Assembly (NCBI GenBank): GCA_964531805.1 | Contig: CAZHGE010000002.1 | Span: forward strand, 31,164-95,163 | Reading direction: 5' to 3' | Source of the DNA: RGIG8767 sp964531805 | GTDB taxonomy: Bacteria > Bacillota > Clostridia > Lachnospirales > Lachnospiraceae | Length of the DNA stretch: 64,000 nt | In this document: positions 27,050 through 36,536 of the stretch, piece after piece | How the letters are laid out: every line of letters starts with the position of its first letter | How positions within the stretch are numbered: the stretch's first letter is position 1 | Translations under genes and position numbers: made by a program | The notes under the pieces: model-generated | What the model was told of the DNA's origin: nothing | Databases searched by the model: none | What the model saw: the letters and a program-made list of their open reading frames with translations, nothing else

Positions 27050-28696
27050 ATGCCGTTAATGGGAAGTTTATACATAGGTAAATCTGGACTGCAGACGGGT
27101 CAGAATGCTTTAAATACAACTGCACATAACATGTCTAACTCGGATACCGTCGGATACGTGCGTCAGCAGGTTCTCTTAGGTACTTCGATCTATAACACGA
27201 TAAAAACAGATATACATGCAGTTTCTAATCAGCAGATCGGACTCGGTGTTGAGTATTCCAAAACAAGACAAGTAAGAGATTATTTCTTAGATCTCACATA
27301 TAGAAAAGAATCTGGAAGATGTGAGTTTTATACCGTTTCCAGAGATGCATTAGAAGAGGTGGAATTCCTTTTAGATGAAATGAATGGTGAAACATTCCAG
27401 GGATCTTTGGATAATCTTTGGACTGCTGTTCAGGAACTTTCTAAGGATCCAAGCAGTGCAGTAACACAGGGACTTTTAATAGAGCGTTGCTCAGAGTTTT
27501 TAGCAAGAGCAGATTCTGTTTACAGTGGTTTAAAGGATTATCAGTTGAATTTGAATGAGACTGTTAAGTCAAAAGTAGACAAGATTAATGACCACGCAGA
27601 ACAGATTAAGAAGTTGAATGATAGGATTCGTTATATCGAGGTTGGAGGATTTGAAGAGGCTAATGACCTTCGAGATGCGAGAAATCAGTTAGTAGATGAA
27701 CTTGCTGCAATGGCAAATATCAGTTATTCAGAAGATGTAGACGGTAATATTTGCATCCAGTTAGAAGGAGAAGATCTCGTAAAAAGGGATGTTGTGTATA
27801 AAATAGGATTGGATACAGATCCATCCACTGGTTTTTATACACCATTCTGGATACACAATGCGACATGGACACTGAATAGTGATGGTGAGCGTGTATATGA
27901 CATTACAGGTGCAGAAGTATTCAATATGGAACAGGTTATTTCATCTGATTTGAATACGGATGTGGGTAGTTTGAAATCTACTTTATTGGCACGTGGTGAT
28001 CATATTGCAAACTTTACGGATTTAGAAGAGGAAAACTATAAGAATTCAATTTCACAGTCAGTTGTTATGAATGTTATGGCAGAGTTTGACCAGTTAATTC
28101 ATAATATTGCAACGACAATGAATAAGGTATTGGCAGATAATGCAGACCCTGCAACCGGTTATTTGTGTGATCCAACGACTGGAAATCCAATTCAGATTTT
28201 CCAGAAGATTGCTTCGGATGCATACGATGCCAATGGTAATTTTATAGAAGAAAAACCATATACAGAACATGCAAGACTGTATACGATTGATAATCTTCAG
28301 ATCAATCAGCTTCTTTTACAGCAGCCAACGTTGCTCGGGTTTATCAAGCAGGATGAATCCATAGATTATGACACGATGACAGACATGAAAGAAGCGTTTA
28401 TGGCAGAATCCAATGTTTTAAATCCTACAGTGAAAAAACATTCAAATTTTGTAGATTATTACGGAGACTTAGTTTCGCAGATAGCGAACTCTGGATCCGT
28501 CTATGGAAGCATCTTATCGAATCAGCAGGAAACAGTGGATTCTACATTCTCTGCAAGAGAACAGATTATTGGTGTTTCCCATGATGAAGAACTTACCAAC
28601 ATGGTAAAATACCAGAATGCTTACAATGCGGCCAGCCGTTACATCAATGTAATTGACGAAATGCTGGAACACATTCTGAATACACTTGGTGTATAA
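27050..28696 (+). CDS. flgK: Hook-associated protein 1 FlgK (first copy)
   Basis: 548 residues. The N-terminal rod/hook signature (SLYIGKSGLQTGQNALNTTA, then HNMSNSDTVGYVRQQV) and the C-terminal D0 helix (ISHDEELTNMVKYQNAYNAA-like segment ending YINVIDEMLEHILNTLG) identify FlgK. FlgK forms the first junction ring between hook and filament. The middle has EEANDLRDARNQLVDELA, a FlgK hallmark. GAGAGGTGATG lies upstream. A second, longer FlgK follows directly, so one of the two may have a modified junction role. Confidence 0.93.
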   Translation: MPLMGSLYIGKSGLQTGQNALNTTAHNMSNSDTVGYVRQQVLLGTSIYNTIKTDIHAVSNQQIGLGVEYSKTRQVRDYFLDLTYRKESGRCEFYTVSRDALEEVEFLLDEMNGETFQGSLDNLWTAVQELSKDPSSAVTQGLLIERCSEFLARADSVYSGLKDYQLNLNETVKSKVDKINDHAEQIKKLNDRIRYIEVGGFEEANDLRDARNQLVDELAAMANISYSEDVDGNICIQLEGEDLVKRDVVYKIGLDTDPSTGFYTPFWIHNATWTLNSDGERVYDITGAEVFNMEQVISSDLNTDVGSLKSTLLARGDHIANFTDLEEENYKNSISQSVVMNVMAEFDQLIHNIATTMNKVLADNADPATGYLCDPTTGNPIQIFQKIASDAYDANGNFIEEKPYTEHARLYTIDNLQINQLLLQQPTLLGFIKQDESIDYDTMTDMKEAFMAESNVLNPTVKKHSNFVDYYGDLVSQIANSGSVYGSILSNQQETVDSTFSAREQIIGVSHDEELTNMVKYQNAYNAASRYINVIDEMLEHILNTLGV

Positions 28697-28726
28697 TGCT
28701 GATCGTGTATTAGATGTTTGAGACTG

Positions 28727-28782
28727 GCAAGGCCCCAGCCCGGGCGATTTGCCACTGCATCGGAGCCCGGATGGGGTCTTGC
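28727..28782. repeat. GC-rich long hairpin between the two flgK genes
   Basis: The left arm begins GCAAGGCCCCAGCCCGGGC (28727-28745) and pairs with GCCCGG-ATGGGGTCTTGC (28765-28782). An inner CGAT/ATCG stem surrounds TTGCCACTGC. About 20 pairs with one mismatch and a small bulge, far richer in GC than the surroundings. There is no T-run, so it is not a standard terminator. It may be an RNA processing or mRNA-stability element, or an extragenic palindrome. Confidence 0.75.
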
Positions 28783-28811
28783 AGGAATAAATAATAAGAA
28801 AGGAGCAGCAT

Positions 28812-30758
28812 ATGCCTTCACAATTTTTTGGTTTAAATATCGCATACACAGGACTGACAGCATCCAATGCTGCTTTAAATACAACTGCAAATAACATTTC
28901 TAACACAGAAACAGCAGGTTACAGCAGACAACATGTAGTGCAGGAAGCAGCAGATGCGCTTCGTACTTTTACTACTTATGGTTGTGCCGGTGCTGGTGTT
29001 GATGTTATTGCTATTGAGCGTATTCGTGATGAATTTTATGATAATAAGTATTGGTCTACGAATACGAATGCAGGACAGTATAATATGAAACAATATTATA
29101 TGCGTCAGGTAGAAGATTATTTTGCAGATGATGAAACAACACAGGGCTTCGGAACCACATTTAACAATATGATGGATGCCCTTGCAGAAGTAAAAAAGCA
29201 GAGCGGTACCATTGCTACAAAAGCACAGTTCATGGGGTTTGCCAGCAACCTTGCAGAATATTTTAATGGTATGGCCAATAATTTGGAATTGGTACAGAAG
29301 GATGTTAACTCCGAGATCAAGGTAAAAGTAGATGAAATCAATTCTATTGCATCGGAACTGGCTACTTTAAATAAACAGATTAACGTAATTGAAATGGGTG
29401 GTGGCACTGCCAATGAACTTCGTGATAAACGAACTCTTTTATTGGACCAGTTATCCGCTATTGTAGATATTACAGTAGAAGAACATCCGATTACGGACTC
29501 CAATGATCCAGATAGAGAAACCGGTGGTAACCGTTTCCTTGTTAAGATTGCTGGTGGTCAGACACTGGTAGAGACAAACGAATATAGAACACTTGCATGT
29601 ATTGCAAGAACAAATAAAGAAAAAGTGCATCAGTCAGATGCAGAAGGTTTATACGATGTATATTGGGTATCGGATATTCGTACCGGCACCATAGGAGACC
29701 AGTTTAATCTGTATAATCCATTATTAGGTGGTGAGTTACAGGGATTGGTTGAGATGCGAGATGGTAATAATGGTGAGTATTTCAACGGTTTTGTGACAAA
29801 TGTGGCAGATGCCGGAATTGGAGCAGTAGACACACCGGAAGAAGGTCACGCTTTAAAGAAGGTTACCATTGAAGTGGATGATGCTTATCTGACAGATTTA
29901 AATAAGAGTACCATGTCAGATAATGGCGGTAAGATTACCATTGGTAATACCGTATATTATTACACAGAGTGGACATACAACTATGATAAAGATACAGGTA
30001 AGACCACTTACGATTTAATAATCGATGAAACCAAGAGTGAAGTAACAATTGGTACGGATAAAGTGGATAAGGAAGCTGCAATTGGTGCTAATATCCGTTA
30101 TCAGGGAATCCCTTATTATCAGCAGCAGATGAATGAATGGATTCGTGTTTTTGCTCAGGGATTCAACGACATTCTGACTGGTGGTTACGATGTATATGGC
30201 GGCGAAGGTCATATTCTTTTTACAGGTAATATGGAAACCGATGATGATCAGTATTCATTTGCAGATGAATTCCGTTATTCAAAAGTAGATGAAAATGGAA
30301 ATCGTGTTTCGGAAAGCATCAATGTAGATGATGACAGTTACTACCGCTTAACAGCTAAAAATATGAGTGTGTTGGATGTCGTGATGGCAGATCCTGATTT
30401 ACTGGCGACGAAAAAAGATCAGACAGCTGGTGTTGACGAATATGACAATGTAACAGATCTGATTAATATGACGACTGATAAAAATGTGGCAAGTTTTAGA
30501 GGAGCACCAACAGCTGATTTCTTAGTATGTATTTTGTCAGACGTGGCATTAAATGCAAATAGTGCCAATACATTTTATAATACCTATACAAATGTAGGAA
30601 AATCCATTGACAATCAGAGAATTTCCATTTCTGGTGTGGATAAAGATGAGGAAGCAGTTAATCTGGTTAAATTCCAGAACGCGTATAATCTGGCTTCCCG
30701 AATGATACAGACATTAACAGAAATTTACGATCGTCTGATTCTTCAGACAGGGGTATAA
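28812..30758 (+). CDS. flgK: Hook-associated protein FlgK-like (second copy)
   Basis: 648 residues with the same ends as the first copy: FFGLNIAYTGLTASNAALNT followed by ANNISNTETAGYSRQHV, and DEEAVNLVKFQNAYNLASRM near the C terminus. The centre includes GGTANELRDKRTLLLDQLSA. It is 100 residues longer, with a large Asp/Tyr-rich central domain (residues 300-530). Both copies seem intact. AAAGGAGCAGC precedes the ATG. Paired FlgK genes are known in some Lachnospiraceae. Whether both enter one junction is unknown. Confidence 0.92.
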   Translation: MPSQFFGLNIAYTGLTASNAALNTTANNISNTETAGYSRQHVVQEAADALRTFTTYGCAGAGVDVIAIERIRDEFYDNKYWSTNTNAGQYNMKQYYMRQVEDYFADDETTQGFGTTFNNMMDALAEVKKQSGTIATKAQFMGFASNLAEYFNGMANNLELVQKDVNSEIKVKVDEINSIASELATLNKQINVIEMGGGTANELRDKRTLLLDQLSAIVDITVEEHPITDSNDPDRETGGNRFLVKIAGGQTLVETNEYRTLACIARTNKEKVHQSDAEGLYDVYWVSDIRTGTIGDQFNLYNPLLGGELQGLVEMRDGNNGEYFNGFVTNVADAGIGAVDTPEEGHALKKVTIEVDDAYLTDLNKSTMSDNGGKITIGNTVYYYTEWTYNYDKDTGKTTYDLIIDETKSEVTIGTDKVDKEAAIGANIRYQGIPYYQQQMNEWIRVFAQGFNDILTGGYDVYGGEGHILFTGNMETDDDQYSFADEFRYSKVDENGNRVSESINVDDDSYYRLTAKNMSVLDVVMADPDLLATKKDQTAGVDEYDNVTDLINMTTDKNVASFRGAPTADFLVCILSDVALNANSANTFYNTYTNVGKSIDNQRISISGVDKDEEAVNLVKFQNAYNLASRMIQTLTEIYDRLILQTGV

Positions 30759-30783
30759 AAGTGATGAATAGGAGTGATGCAAC

Positions 30784-32448
30784 GTGAGAATTACAGCTAA
30801 AATCATGCAGAATAATTCATTGTCCAATATTAATACGAACAAGACTCTGCAGGACAAATTGAATACGCAGATGGCGACAGAAAAGAAAATCAACCGTCCA
30901 TCCGATGACCCGGTTGTAGCAATCCGTGCATTACGCCTTCGTACGAATGTAAGTCAGGTAACACAGTATTATTCCAAGAATGCACCTGACGCAGACAGCT
31001 GGTTAAAAGTAACAGAGGATGCCTTGTCTACTGTGTCGGCAGTAATCACGGATATGATCAAGCAGTGTACCAGCGGAGCAAATGAAAAATTAACAAGTCA
31101 GGACCGGGTGACGATTTTAGATGCACTTAAGAGTCTTCGTGATGAAGTATATGCAACTGGTAATGCGGATTATGCTGGAAGAAGTGTTTTTACAGGATAT
31201 CGTACAGAGAGCACTCTTAAATTTATATCCGATACACAGAAAACTTATTCGATTACAGAACATCTTACGACTGATAATATTGATACCATCAAGCATGTAA
31301 GTGTTGGTGAGTTGAACAGCATTAATGATGCTAATTTTAATAGTGGTGGATTAGAAAATATTGTAGAGCAGGATGTTCAGACAACGGATGTGCATCGTAT
31401 CCGTTTATCTTATAGTGATGTTGAAGCAGCTTATAAGGATGGACAAGTACCGACACTGACTTATTTTGATGAAGCAACAGGAGCTTATGTACCGGTTCAG
31501 GTGTCCTTTACGACAGATGCGGATGGAGATGGTGTTGCTGATGATGCGGACGGAGATGGCGTTGCAGATGTAACAACACAAACAATGGATGCCATTACCA
31601 TTACATCCATTGATGCTGCGCAGAATCCATATGAAGAGATTGCCAATAATCCGAATGGAGCTCTTTTGATTAAAGAAACAGGAGAACTGTTACTGGGAGC
31701 GAATGTATATGATGCATTGATGTCTAAAAAGGACAATGTAAATACAACCTTTGATGAGTCTTCTATTTTGATAACTTATCAGAAGACAAATTGGCAGAAG
31801 GATGATCTGAAACCGGAGCATTATTTTACCTGTACCGATATGTCTGCGGATGATCCGGCGGATTATGTTACATATAATGCGGCATATATTGTACCGGGTG
31901 AAGAAGTAGAAAAGCAGGTAATTGAGTACGATATCGGTATGAATCAGACCATTCGTGTGAATACGACAGCGGATGAAGTATTTACGCATGCAATCGGACG
32001 AGATGTGGATGATCTTATAAATGTTATGCAATCTGTTATAGATATGGAAAATACAGTGAAAAAACTGGAATCCATGTCTGAAAATGAGAGTTATACGCCG
32101 GATGAATTAGAGACGATTAATAAACAGTTAGACGCTGCAAATAAAGCATTAAGTGCACTAATGGAAAAAGCACAGAAGATGTTTGAGTCAGGCATTACAA
32201 AAATGCAGGGACATTTGGATATGGCCAATCTGGCAGTAACCAATTGTGGTACAAGAAGTAAAAAACTCGAATTAATTACGACTCGTCTGATGTCACAGAA
32301 AACCAATTTTGAGACTTTGGAATCAGAAAATGAAAATGTAGATATTACAGAGGTAGCAATCCAATTAAGCAGTGCTGAACTTACTTATGAGGCCGCACTT
32401 ATGGCAACAGGTAAGATTATGAAGACTTCACTTATGGATTATATCTAA
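30784..32448 (+). CDS. flgL: Hook-associated protein 3 FlgL with acidic insert
   Basis: 554 residues from a GTG start (AGGAGTG upstream). The N-terminal MRITAKIMQNNSLSNINTNK and INRPSDDPVVAIRALRLRT, and the C-terminal SSAELTYEAALMATGKIMKTS, mark FlgL, the second junction protein. The variable centre holds a duplicated Asp-rich loop, DADGDGVADDADGDGVAD (from nt 31516), like the calcium loops of thrombospondin type-3 or dockerin repeats. That insert is unusual for FlgL. It follows flgK in the standard order. Confidence 0.93.
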   Translation: MRITAKIMQNNSLSNINTNKTLQDKLNTQMATEKKINRPSDDPVVAIRALRLRTNVSQVTQYYSKNAPDADSWLKVTEDALSTVSAVITDMIKQCTSGANEKLTSQDRVTILDALKSLRDEVYATGNADYAGRSVFTGYRTESTLKFISDTQKTYSITEHLTTDNIDTIKHVSVGELNSINDANFNSGGLENIVEQDVQTTDVHRIRLSYSDVEAAYKDGQVPTLTYFDEATGAYVPVQVSFTTDADGDGVADDADGDGVADVTTQTMDAITITSIDAAQNPYEEIANNPNGALLIKETGELLLGANVYDALMSKKDNVNTTFDESSILITYQKTNWQKDDLKPEHYFTCTDMSADDPADYVTYNAAYIVPGEEVEKQVIEYDIGMNQTIRVNTTADEVFTHAIGRDVDDLINVMQSVIDMENTVKKLESMSENESYTPDELETINKQLDAANKALSALMEKAQKMFESGITKMQGHLDMANLAVTNCGTRSKKLELITTRLMSQKTNFETLESENENVDITEVAIQLSSAELTYEAALMATGKIMKTSLMDYI

Positions 32449-32461
32449 ATAGAACACGGTA

Positions 32462-32485
32462 TTTTCCCAGAAAGATGGGAGAAAA
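32462..32485 (+). promoter_or_regulatory. Small hairpin ahead of the fliW ribosome site
   Basis: TTTTCCCA (32462-32469) pairs with TGGGA-G-AAAA (32476-32485), and the ribosome site GGAG follows at once. It may tune fliW-csrA translation. Confidence 0.35.
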
Positions 32486-32494
32486 GGAGACGCT

Positions 32495-32956
32495 ATGAGA
32501 ATAAATACAAGAGTATTTGGAGAAGTTGATATTGAGGATTCAAAAATTCTTCATTTTCCAATGGGAATTATAGGCTTTCCTGAATTGACTGAGTTTGCGT
32601 TGATTCATGATGCAGAAAAAGAAGGAAGAAGTGCTGTCAGATGGTTACAGTCCGTACAGGAACCAGCATTTGCAATGCCGGTAATGGACCCATTGACTGT
32701 AAAGGCGGATTATAATCCCGAAGTGGAAGATGAACTATTAAAACCAATTGGAACATTGGATCCGGAAGAAGTATTAGTTTTGGTTACTTTAACGGTACCA
32801 AGTGATGTGACAAAAATGACTGTAAATCTGCAGGCACCAATTATTGTAAATACGGCAGAAAAGAAAGCTTGTCAGATTATCGTAGATACAGAAAAGTATC
32901 CGGTTCGTTTCCCAATTTACGATATTTTACAGGAATTAAAGAAGGAGGGGAACTAA
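32495..32956 (+). CDS. fliW: Flagellar assembly factor FliW
   Basis: A 153-residue CsrA antagonist that also binds flagellin. Free flagellin titrates FliW away from CsrA, coupling flagellin translation to export. Conserved segments are GEVDIEDSKILHFPMGIIGF, WLQSVQEPAFAMPVMDP and NLQAPIIVN. Length is typical. Its stop codon touches the csrA start, which indicates tight translational coupling. Confidence 0.96.
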   Translation: MRINTRVFGEVDIEDSKILHFPMGIIGFPELTEFALIHDAEKEGRSAVRWLQSVQEPAFAMPVMDPLTVKADYNPEVEDELLKPIGTLDPEEVLVLVTLTVPSDVTKMTVNLQAPIIVNTAEKKACQIIVDTEKYPVRFPIYDILQELKKEGN

Positions 32957-33175
32957 ATGTTAGCGTTATCTAGAAAAAAACAGGAAGCGCTTGTTATCAA
33001 TAATAATATCGAGATTACGATTCTTGATATCAAGGGCGATCAGGTAAAAATTGGTATTTCCGCTCCGAAGGATGTTTCTATTTATCGTAAAGAGGTATAT
33101 TTACAGATTCAGGAAGCAAATAAGGAAGCTATGAATGCGAATGATTTAAGCGCGTTGGCAGAATTTTTAAAATAG
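32957..33175 (+). CDS. csrA: RNA-binding regulator CsrA
   Basis: 72 residues with the canonical start MLALSRKKQEALVINNNIEI and the core VKIGISAPKDVSIYRKEVY. CsrA dimers bind GGA motifs in leader RNAs and block translation, most notably of flagellin in Gram-positive bacteria. It starts immediately after the fliW stop. The likely target is the flagellin leader at 13804-13834. Confidence 0.97.
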   Translation: MLALSRKKQEALVINNNIEITILDIKGDQVKIGISAPKDVSIYRKEVYLQIQEANKEAMNANDLSALAEFLK

Positions 33176-33208
33176 TAGTGGATAAAACTCTTGTTTAGGA
33201 GACCGAAT

Positions 33209-33703
33209 ATGGATAAGAGTCAGATGCCCATAGAGGCTTTGTTACAGATTTTGCAGGATAGTTTAGAAAAGAAAATAGATCTGCTTGCTGCAATTGAAGA
33301 AAAAAGCAAAGAGCAGGAAGCCATTATCAAAAAGGAAGATTTTACCTTTCAGGAAATGGATGAAAATATGGATGCCAAATCCGAATTGATTGAGCAGCTT
33401 TCGTTATTGGATAATGGATTTGAAACGCTATATGAAAAGATTCGTGAAGAATTATTGAAAAATAAAGACCAGTATCGGGTTCAGATTGAGGAAATCCAGA
33501 ATCTGATTGTAGAGGTAACAGCAAGAGGTGCTTCTATAGAAGCCATTGAAGCGCGTAATAAGGTCGCTATTGAAGCGTATTTCAGTAGAGAAAAGAAAGA
33601 ATTACAGAAAAGAAAAAATGTATCCAGTGTAGCTCGTAGTTATTATCAGACTGCAAAGCAGATGAATAATGTTGCCCCTCAGTTTTTGGATACAAAGAAA
33701 TAA
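33209..33703 (+). CDS. Flagellar chaperone-like protein, paralogue of 8944
   Basis: 164 residues, charged and helical, with coiled-coil heptads. It ends ARSYYQTAKQMNNVAPQFLDTKK-like, matching the tail of the protein encoded behind fliS at 8944. The ATG at 33209 follows TTAGGAG. It is the last gene of the flgM operon, directly before a strong terminator. A chaperone or export role is inferred from paralogy and position. Confidence 0.72.
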   Translation: MDKSQMPIEALLQILQDSLEKKIDLLAAIEEKSKEQEAIIKKEDFTFQEMDENMDAKSELIEQLSLLDNGFETLYEKIREELLKNKDQYRVQIEEIQNLIVEVTARGASIEAIEARNKVAIEAYFSREKKELQKRKNVSSVARSYYQTAKQMNNVAPQFLDTKK

Positions 33704-33739
33704 ACCAAACGCCGGTACTTTTGTGCCGGCGTTTGGTTT
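33702..33739. terminator. Strong bidirectional terminator of the flgM operon
   Basis: AAACCAAACGCCGGTAC (33702-33718), loop TTTT, GTGCCGGCGTTTGGTTT (33723-33739). A 17-bp stem with one G-T pair, flanked by A and T runs. It sits between convergent genes. Confidence 0.95.
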
Positions 33740-33752
33740 AGGTATAAAAAGA

Positions 33753-34025
33753 CTATTCTTCGTTAACGAGTTTGATGTCTAACTTCATGTCCAATGCGTA
33801 AGCAATACGAACCATCATCTCTAAAGATGGGTTGTAGTTGCCGCTTTCGAAACGTGTGATGTTAGGCTGTGAAATGCCAGTACGTGCTGCAAGCTGTACC
33901 TGTGTCATGCCTTTGGCTTTACGGCATGCTTTGTACTTGCCAATTACATCCTGACGAGTTTCTTTCTGAACGTTTTCGATGAATACTTCTTTTCCACCAA
34001 TGGTTGCAACATAATCTGATTTCAT
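33753..34025 (-). CDS. XRE-family transcriptional regulator
   Basis: A 90-residue protein. The helix-turn-helix spans about residues 30-80 (YKACRKAKGMTQVQLAARTG, SQPNITRFESGNYNPSLEMM). The N-terminal 25 residues (TIGGKEVFIENVQKETRQDV) resemble antitoxins of the HigA/RelB-partner kind, but no toxin gene is adjacent. It may be a free-standing regulator of the divergent phosphodiesterase gene (inference). AGGA lies seven bases before the ATG. Confidence 0.88.
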   Translation of the reverse strand: MKSDYVATIGGKEVFIENVQKETRQDVIGKYKACRKAKGMTQVQLAARTGISQPNITRFESGNYNPSLEMMVRIAYALDMKLDIKLVNEE

Positions 34026-34167
34026 ACTCTTATCCTATACCTTCGTAAAATTATTTGGCCAATAAGACGGTTCGCAAGGCGTGCCGGCATTTGGTACATC
34101 TATTATAAAATATAAAAAAGAACTTGACAATGTTTTAAAAGAAATATATCATAAGAAGGATACGCTT

Positions 34168-36357
34168 ATGTCGAAAAAGAGATTAAAATTAGATATTACA
34201 GCTGGTTTTCGTACTGCATTAGCAGATGGATGTCTTGTGCCGGATTCTCCCTATCATATGGCGACAGAATTTTTCTATCCGGTTTCTAAAGGTGATTACA
34301 TTGAATGTATTCATAAGGAATATGTATTTGCAGTAGCAACCTTCAGTAAAGAGAGAGAAGATAAATATTTATATACCTATGATTATAAAACAGATTCTGC
34401 ATGGCTGACTTACAGACAGGATTTGATGCTGGATTCTTATTCGCGTGATACCTATGTGTTTGAAGAGGATGGTTACTGCCGGATATGTGTGAAGCGGGCG
34501 GATGGTATGCAAATCAGCCAGAAGGATACGGATAATATTAACAGTATTCTTGCTTTTTATGTGGAGGCAAAACCGTATCAGGCAAAGGAGTGTTTTAAGG
34601 CGGAGATTGAAGATACAGTTGATAAGGTGAAGCGGATATGGGAAGCGAGTGTAGCGGATAGAGCTGGTGGTGTCAGACAGAATGGTGCTGACTTTAGCGG
34701 TAGTATACTGTCCATGGTGCTGCTTACCGATTCCCACTATACGGTAAATGGAACCTGGGAAGATACGGCGGATAATATTAAGAAGGTGTTAGGGCAATTG
34801 GCAGAAGATGAGCTGCCTGAATCACCTTGTGGTTGTAATATTGGTATGGATTTCATTGTCCACTTGGGTGACTTTACAGATGGCATGACAACGAAAAAGG
34901 TGACTTCTTTCTATGTAGAACGGATGATGGATGATCTTTGTCAGAATGGAGTACCTGTTTATGTAACGCTGGGAAATCACGATTCTAATTATTTCAGGGG
35001 AAATAAGCAGCGCTTCTCCATGGAAGAGCAAAGGGCGTTGTTTGGGCTGACAAGGGAGTATTATTATCGTGATTTTGCCCTTCAAAAGATTCGTTGTTTA
35101 TTTTTATCTTCCTATGATGCGGATACGCCAGTGCGATATGGATTTTCCGATGAAGAAGTGGAGTGGGTAAAGGAAACGTTGGATGCAACACCGACGGGAT
35201 ATAAAGTGCTTATTTTTTCACATGAAGCACCCCTTGATATTTTAGATTACTGGGCGCGTATTATTCGTAACGGCAAAAAACTTGTGCAGGTATTAGAAGA
35301 ATATAATGCAAGGGAAGATGCACAGATACTTGCTTATATCCATGGACATACCCATGCGGAGCATGTTTATCGAGGGAGTAGTTTCCCAATTATATCCATT
35401 GGGTGTAATAAATGCGAGTATTTCCCTGATAAAAAGCCGGAAGGTTCTCATGCCTATGAGAGAGTACCTGCCACAGTTACACAGGATTTATGGGATGTTC
35501 TCATGGTGGATAGTGAAAATGAATGCTTGCGCTTTGTTCGGTTTGGTGCAGGGGAAGACCGTGTGGTGGATTGCCATAAAATAAAAAGTACATGGCAGGG
35601 TTTTTATGCAGAAAAGAAAAAAGCGCGTGTTACAAAGATATGGGCACACCGCGGTTCATCCGGTTTTGCACCGGAAAATACCATGCCCGCATTTGAGGTG
35701 GCAAAAGAACTGGATATAGACGGCATTGAACTGGATGTTCAGATGACAAAGGATGGAGAACTGGTTGTCATACACGATGAAACTATTAATCGAACCAGCG
35801 ACGGAAAAGGCTGGGTAAAGGATATGACTTTAGAGCAGCTTCGTCAGTATAATTTTGCAAAGAATAAGCCTGCCTTTGGTTTCGTGACGATTCCTACACT
35901 TCGTGAGGTTTATGAATTGTTTCAGAATACGGACTATGTGATCAATGTGGAGTTGAAGACGAGTGTGGTGTCGTATGATCTGGAAGAAAAAGTTCATGAA
36001 CTGACGATAAAAATGGGAATGGAAGACCGAGTAATTTATTCTTCTTTTTCACATGCTTCTATTTTAAAAATGCAGCAGTATGTAACGAAAGAACAGACGG
36101 CGTTCTTATTCTGTGACGGCTGGCTTGATGTGGCCGTTTATGGTGAGTCCCATCATGTTCAGGCATTACACCCGGCTCTGTATTATTTGGATTTGGAAAA
36201 AATGGTTCAGGAATGTCATGAAAAGGACATGAAGGTTCATGTGTGGACTGTGAATGAAGAAGAACACGCTTTACGTCTTCGTGATATGGGCGTGGATGCC
36301 ATTATAACGAATCATCCAGGCAAGATGCGGGAATTGTATTATGAGGGAAGTAAGTAA
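34168..36357 (+). CDS. Metallophosphoesterase fused to glycerophosphodiester phosphodiesterase
   Basis: 729 residues. The first 160 residues are a beta-rich domain without a known motif. Residues 180-460 are a calcineurin-like phosphoesterase: LLTDSHYT, HLGDFTDG, TLGNHDSN, IFSHEAP and IHGHTHAEH supply the metal ligands. Residues 488-729 are a GDPD domain: AHRGSSGFAPENTMPAF, ELDVQMTKDGELVVIHDETI and the late VWTVNEEEHALRLRDMGVDA. GDPD enzymes split glycerophosphodiesters such as glycerophosphocholine or glycerol-phosphate polymers. The start at 34168 has GAAGG eight bases upstream. No signal peptide is seen, so it is probably intracellular. It could feed choline or polyol phosphate to the neighbouring pathways (inference). 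Confidence 0.88.
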   Translation: MSKKRLKLDITAGFRTALADGCLVPDSPYHMATEFFYPVSKGDYIECIHKEYVFAVATFSKEREDKYLYTYDYKTDSAWLTYRQDLMLDSYSRDTYVFEEDGYCRICVKRADGMQISQKDTDNINSILAFYVEAKPYQAKECFKAEIEDTVDKVKRIWEASVADRAGGVRQNGADFSGSILSMVLLTDSHYTVNGTWEDTADNIKKVLGQLAEDELPESPCGCNIGMDFIVHLGDFTDGMTTKKVTSFYVERMMDDLCQNGVPVYVTLGNHDSNYFRGNKQRFSMEEQRALFGLTREYYYRDFALQKIRCLFLSSYDADTPVRYGFSDEEVEWVKETLDATPTGYKVLIFSHEAPLDILDYWARIIRNGKKLVQVLEEYNAREDAQILAYIHGHTHAEHVYRGSSFPIISIGCNKCEYFPDKKPEGSHAYERVPATVTQDLWDVLMVDSENECLRFVRFGAGEDRVVDCHKIKSTWQGFYAEKKKARVTKIWAHRGSSGFAPENTMPAFEVAKELDIDGIELDVQMTKDGELVVIHDETINRTSDGKGWVKDMTLEQLRQYNFAKNKPAFGFVTIPTLREVYELFQNTDYVINVELKTSVVSYDLEEKVHELTIKMGMEDRVIYSSFSHASILKMQQYVTKEQTAFLFCDGWLDVAVYGESHHVQALHPALYYLDLEKMVQECHEKDMKVHVWTVNEEEHALRLRDMGVDAIITNHPGKMRELYYEGSK

Positions 36358-36536
36358 TAGGAGTGTATCACAAAAGATAGAAAAAGATTGCAGGAAAAGC
36401 GAATATGATATATAATAAACTTACACTAAAAGAAAGAGAAGAAAGCACACTAGGATAAAACTGCTATAAAAGATTCTTCCTTTCTCTGCACGAAAGAGAA
36501 AAGTAACATAATAGGCAGAGAATGGGAGGGTACTAT

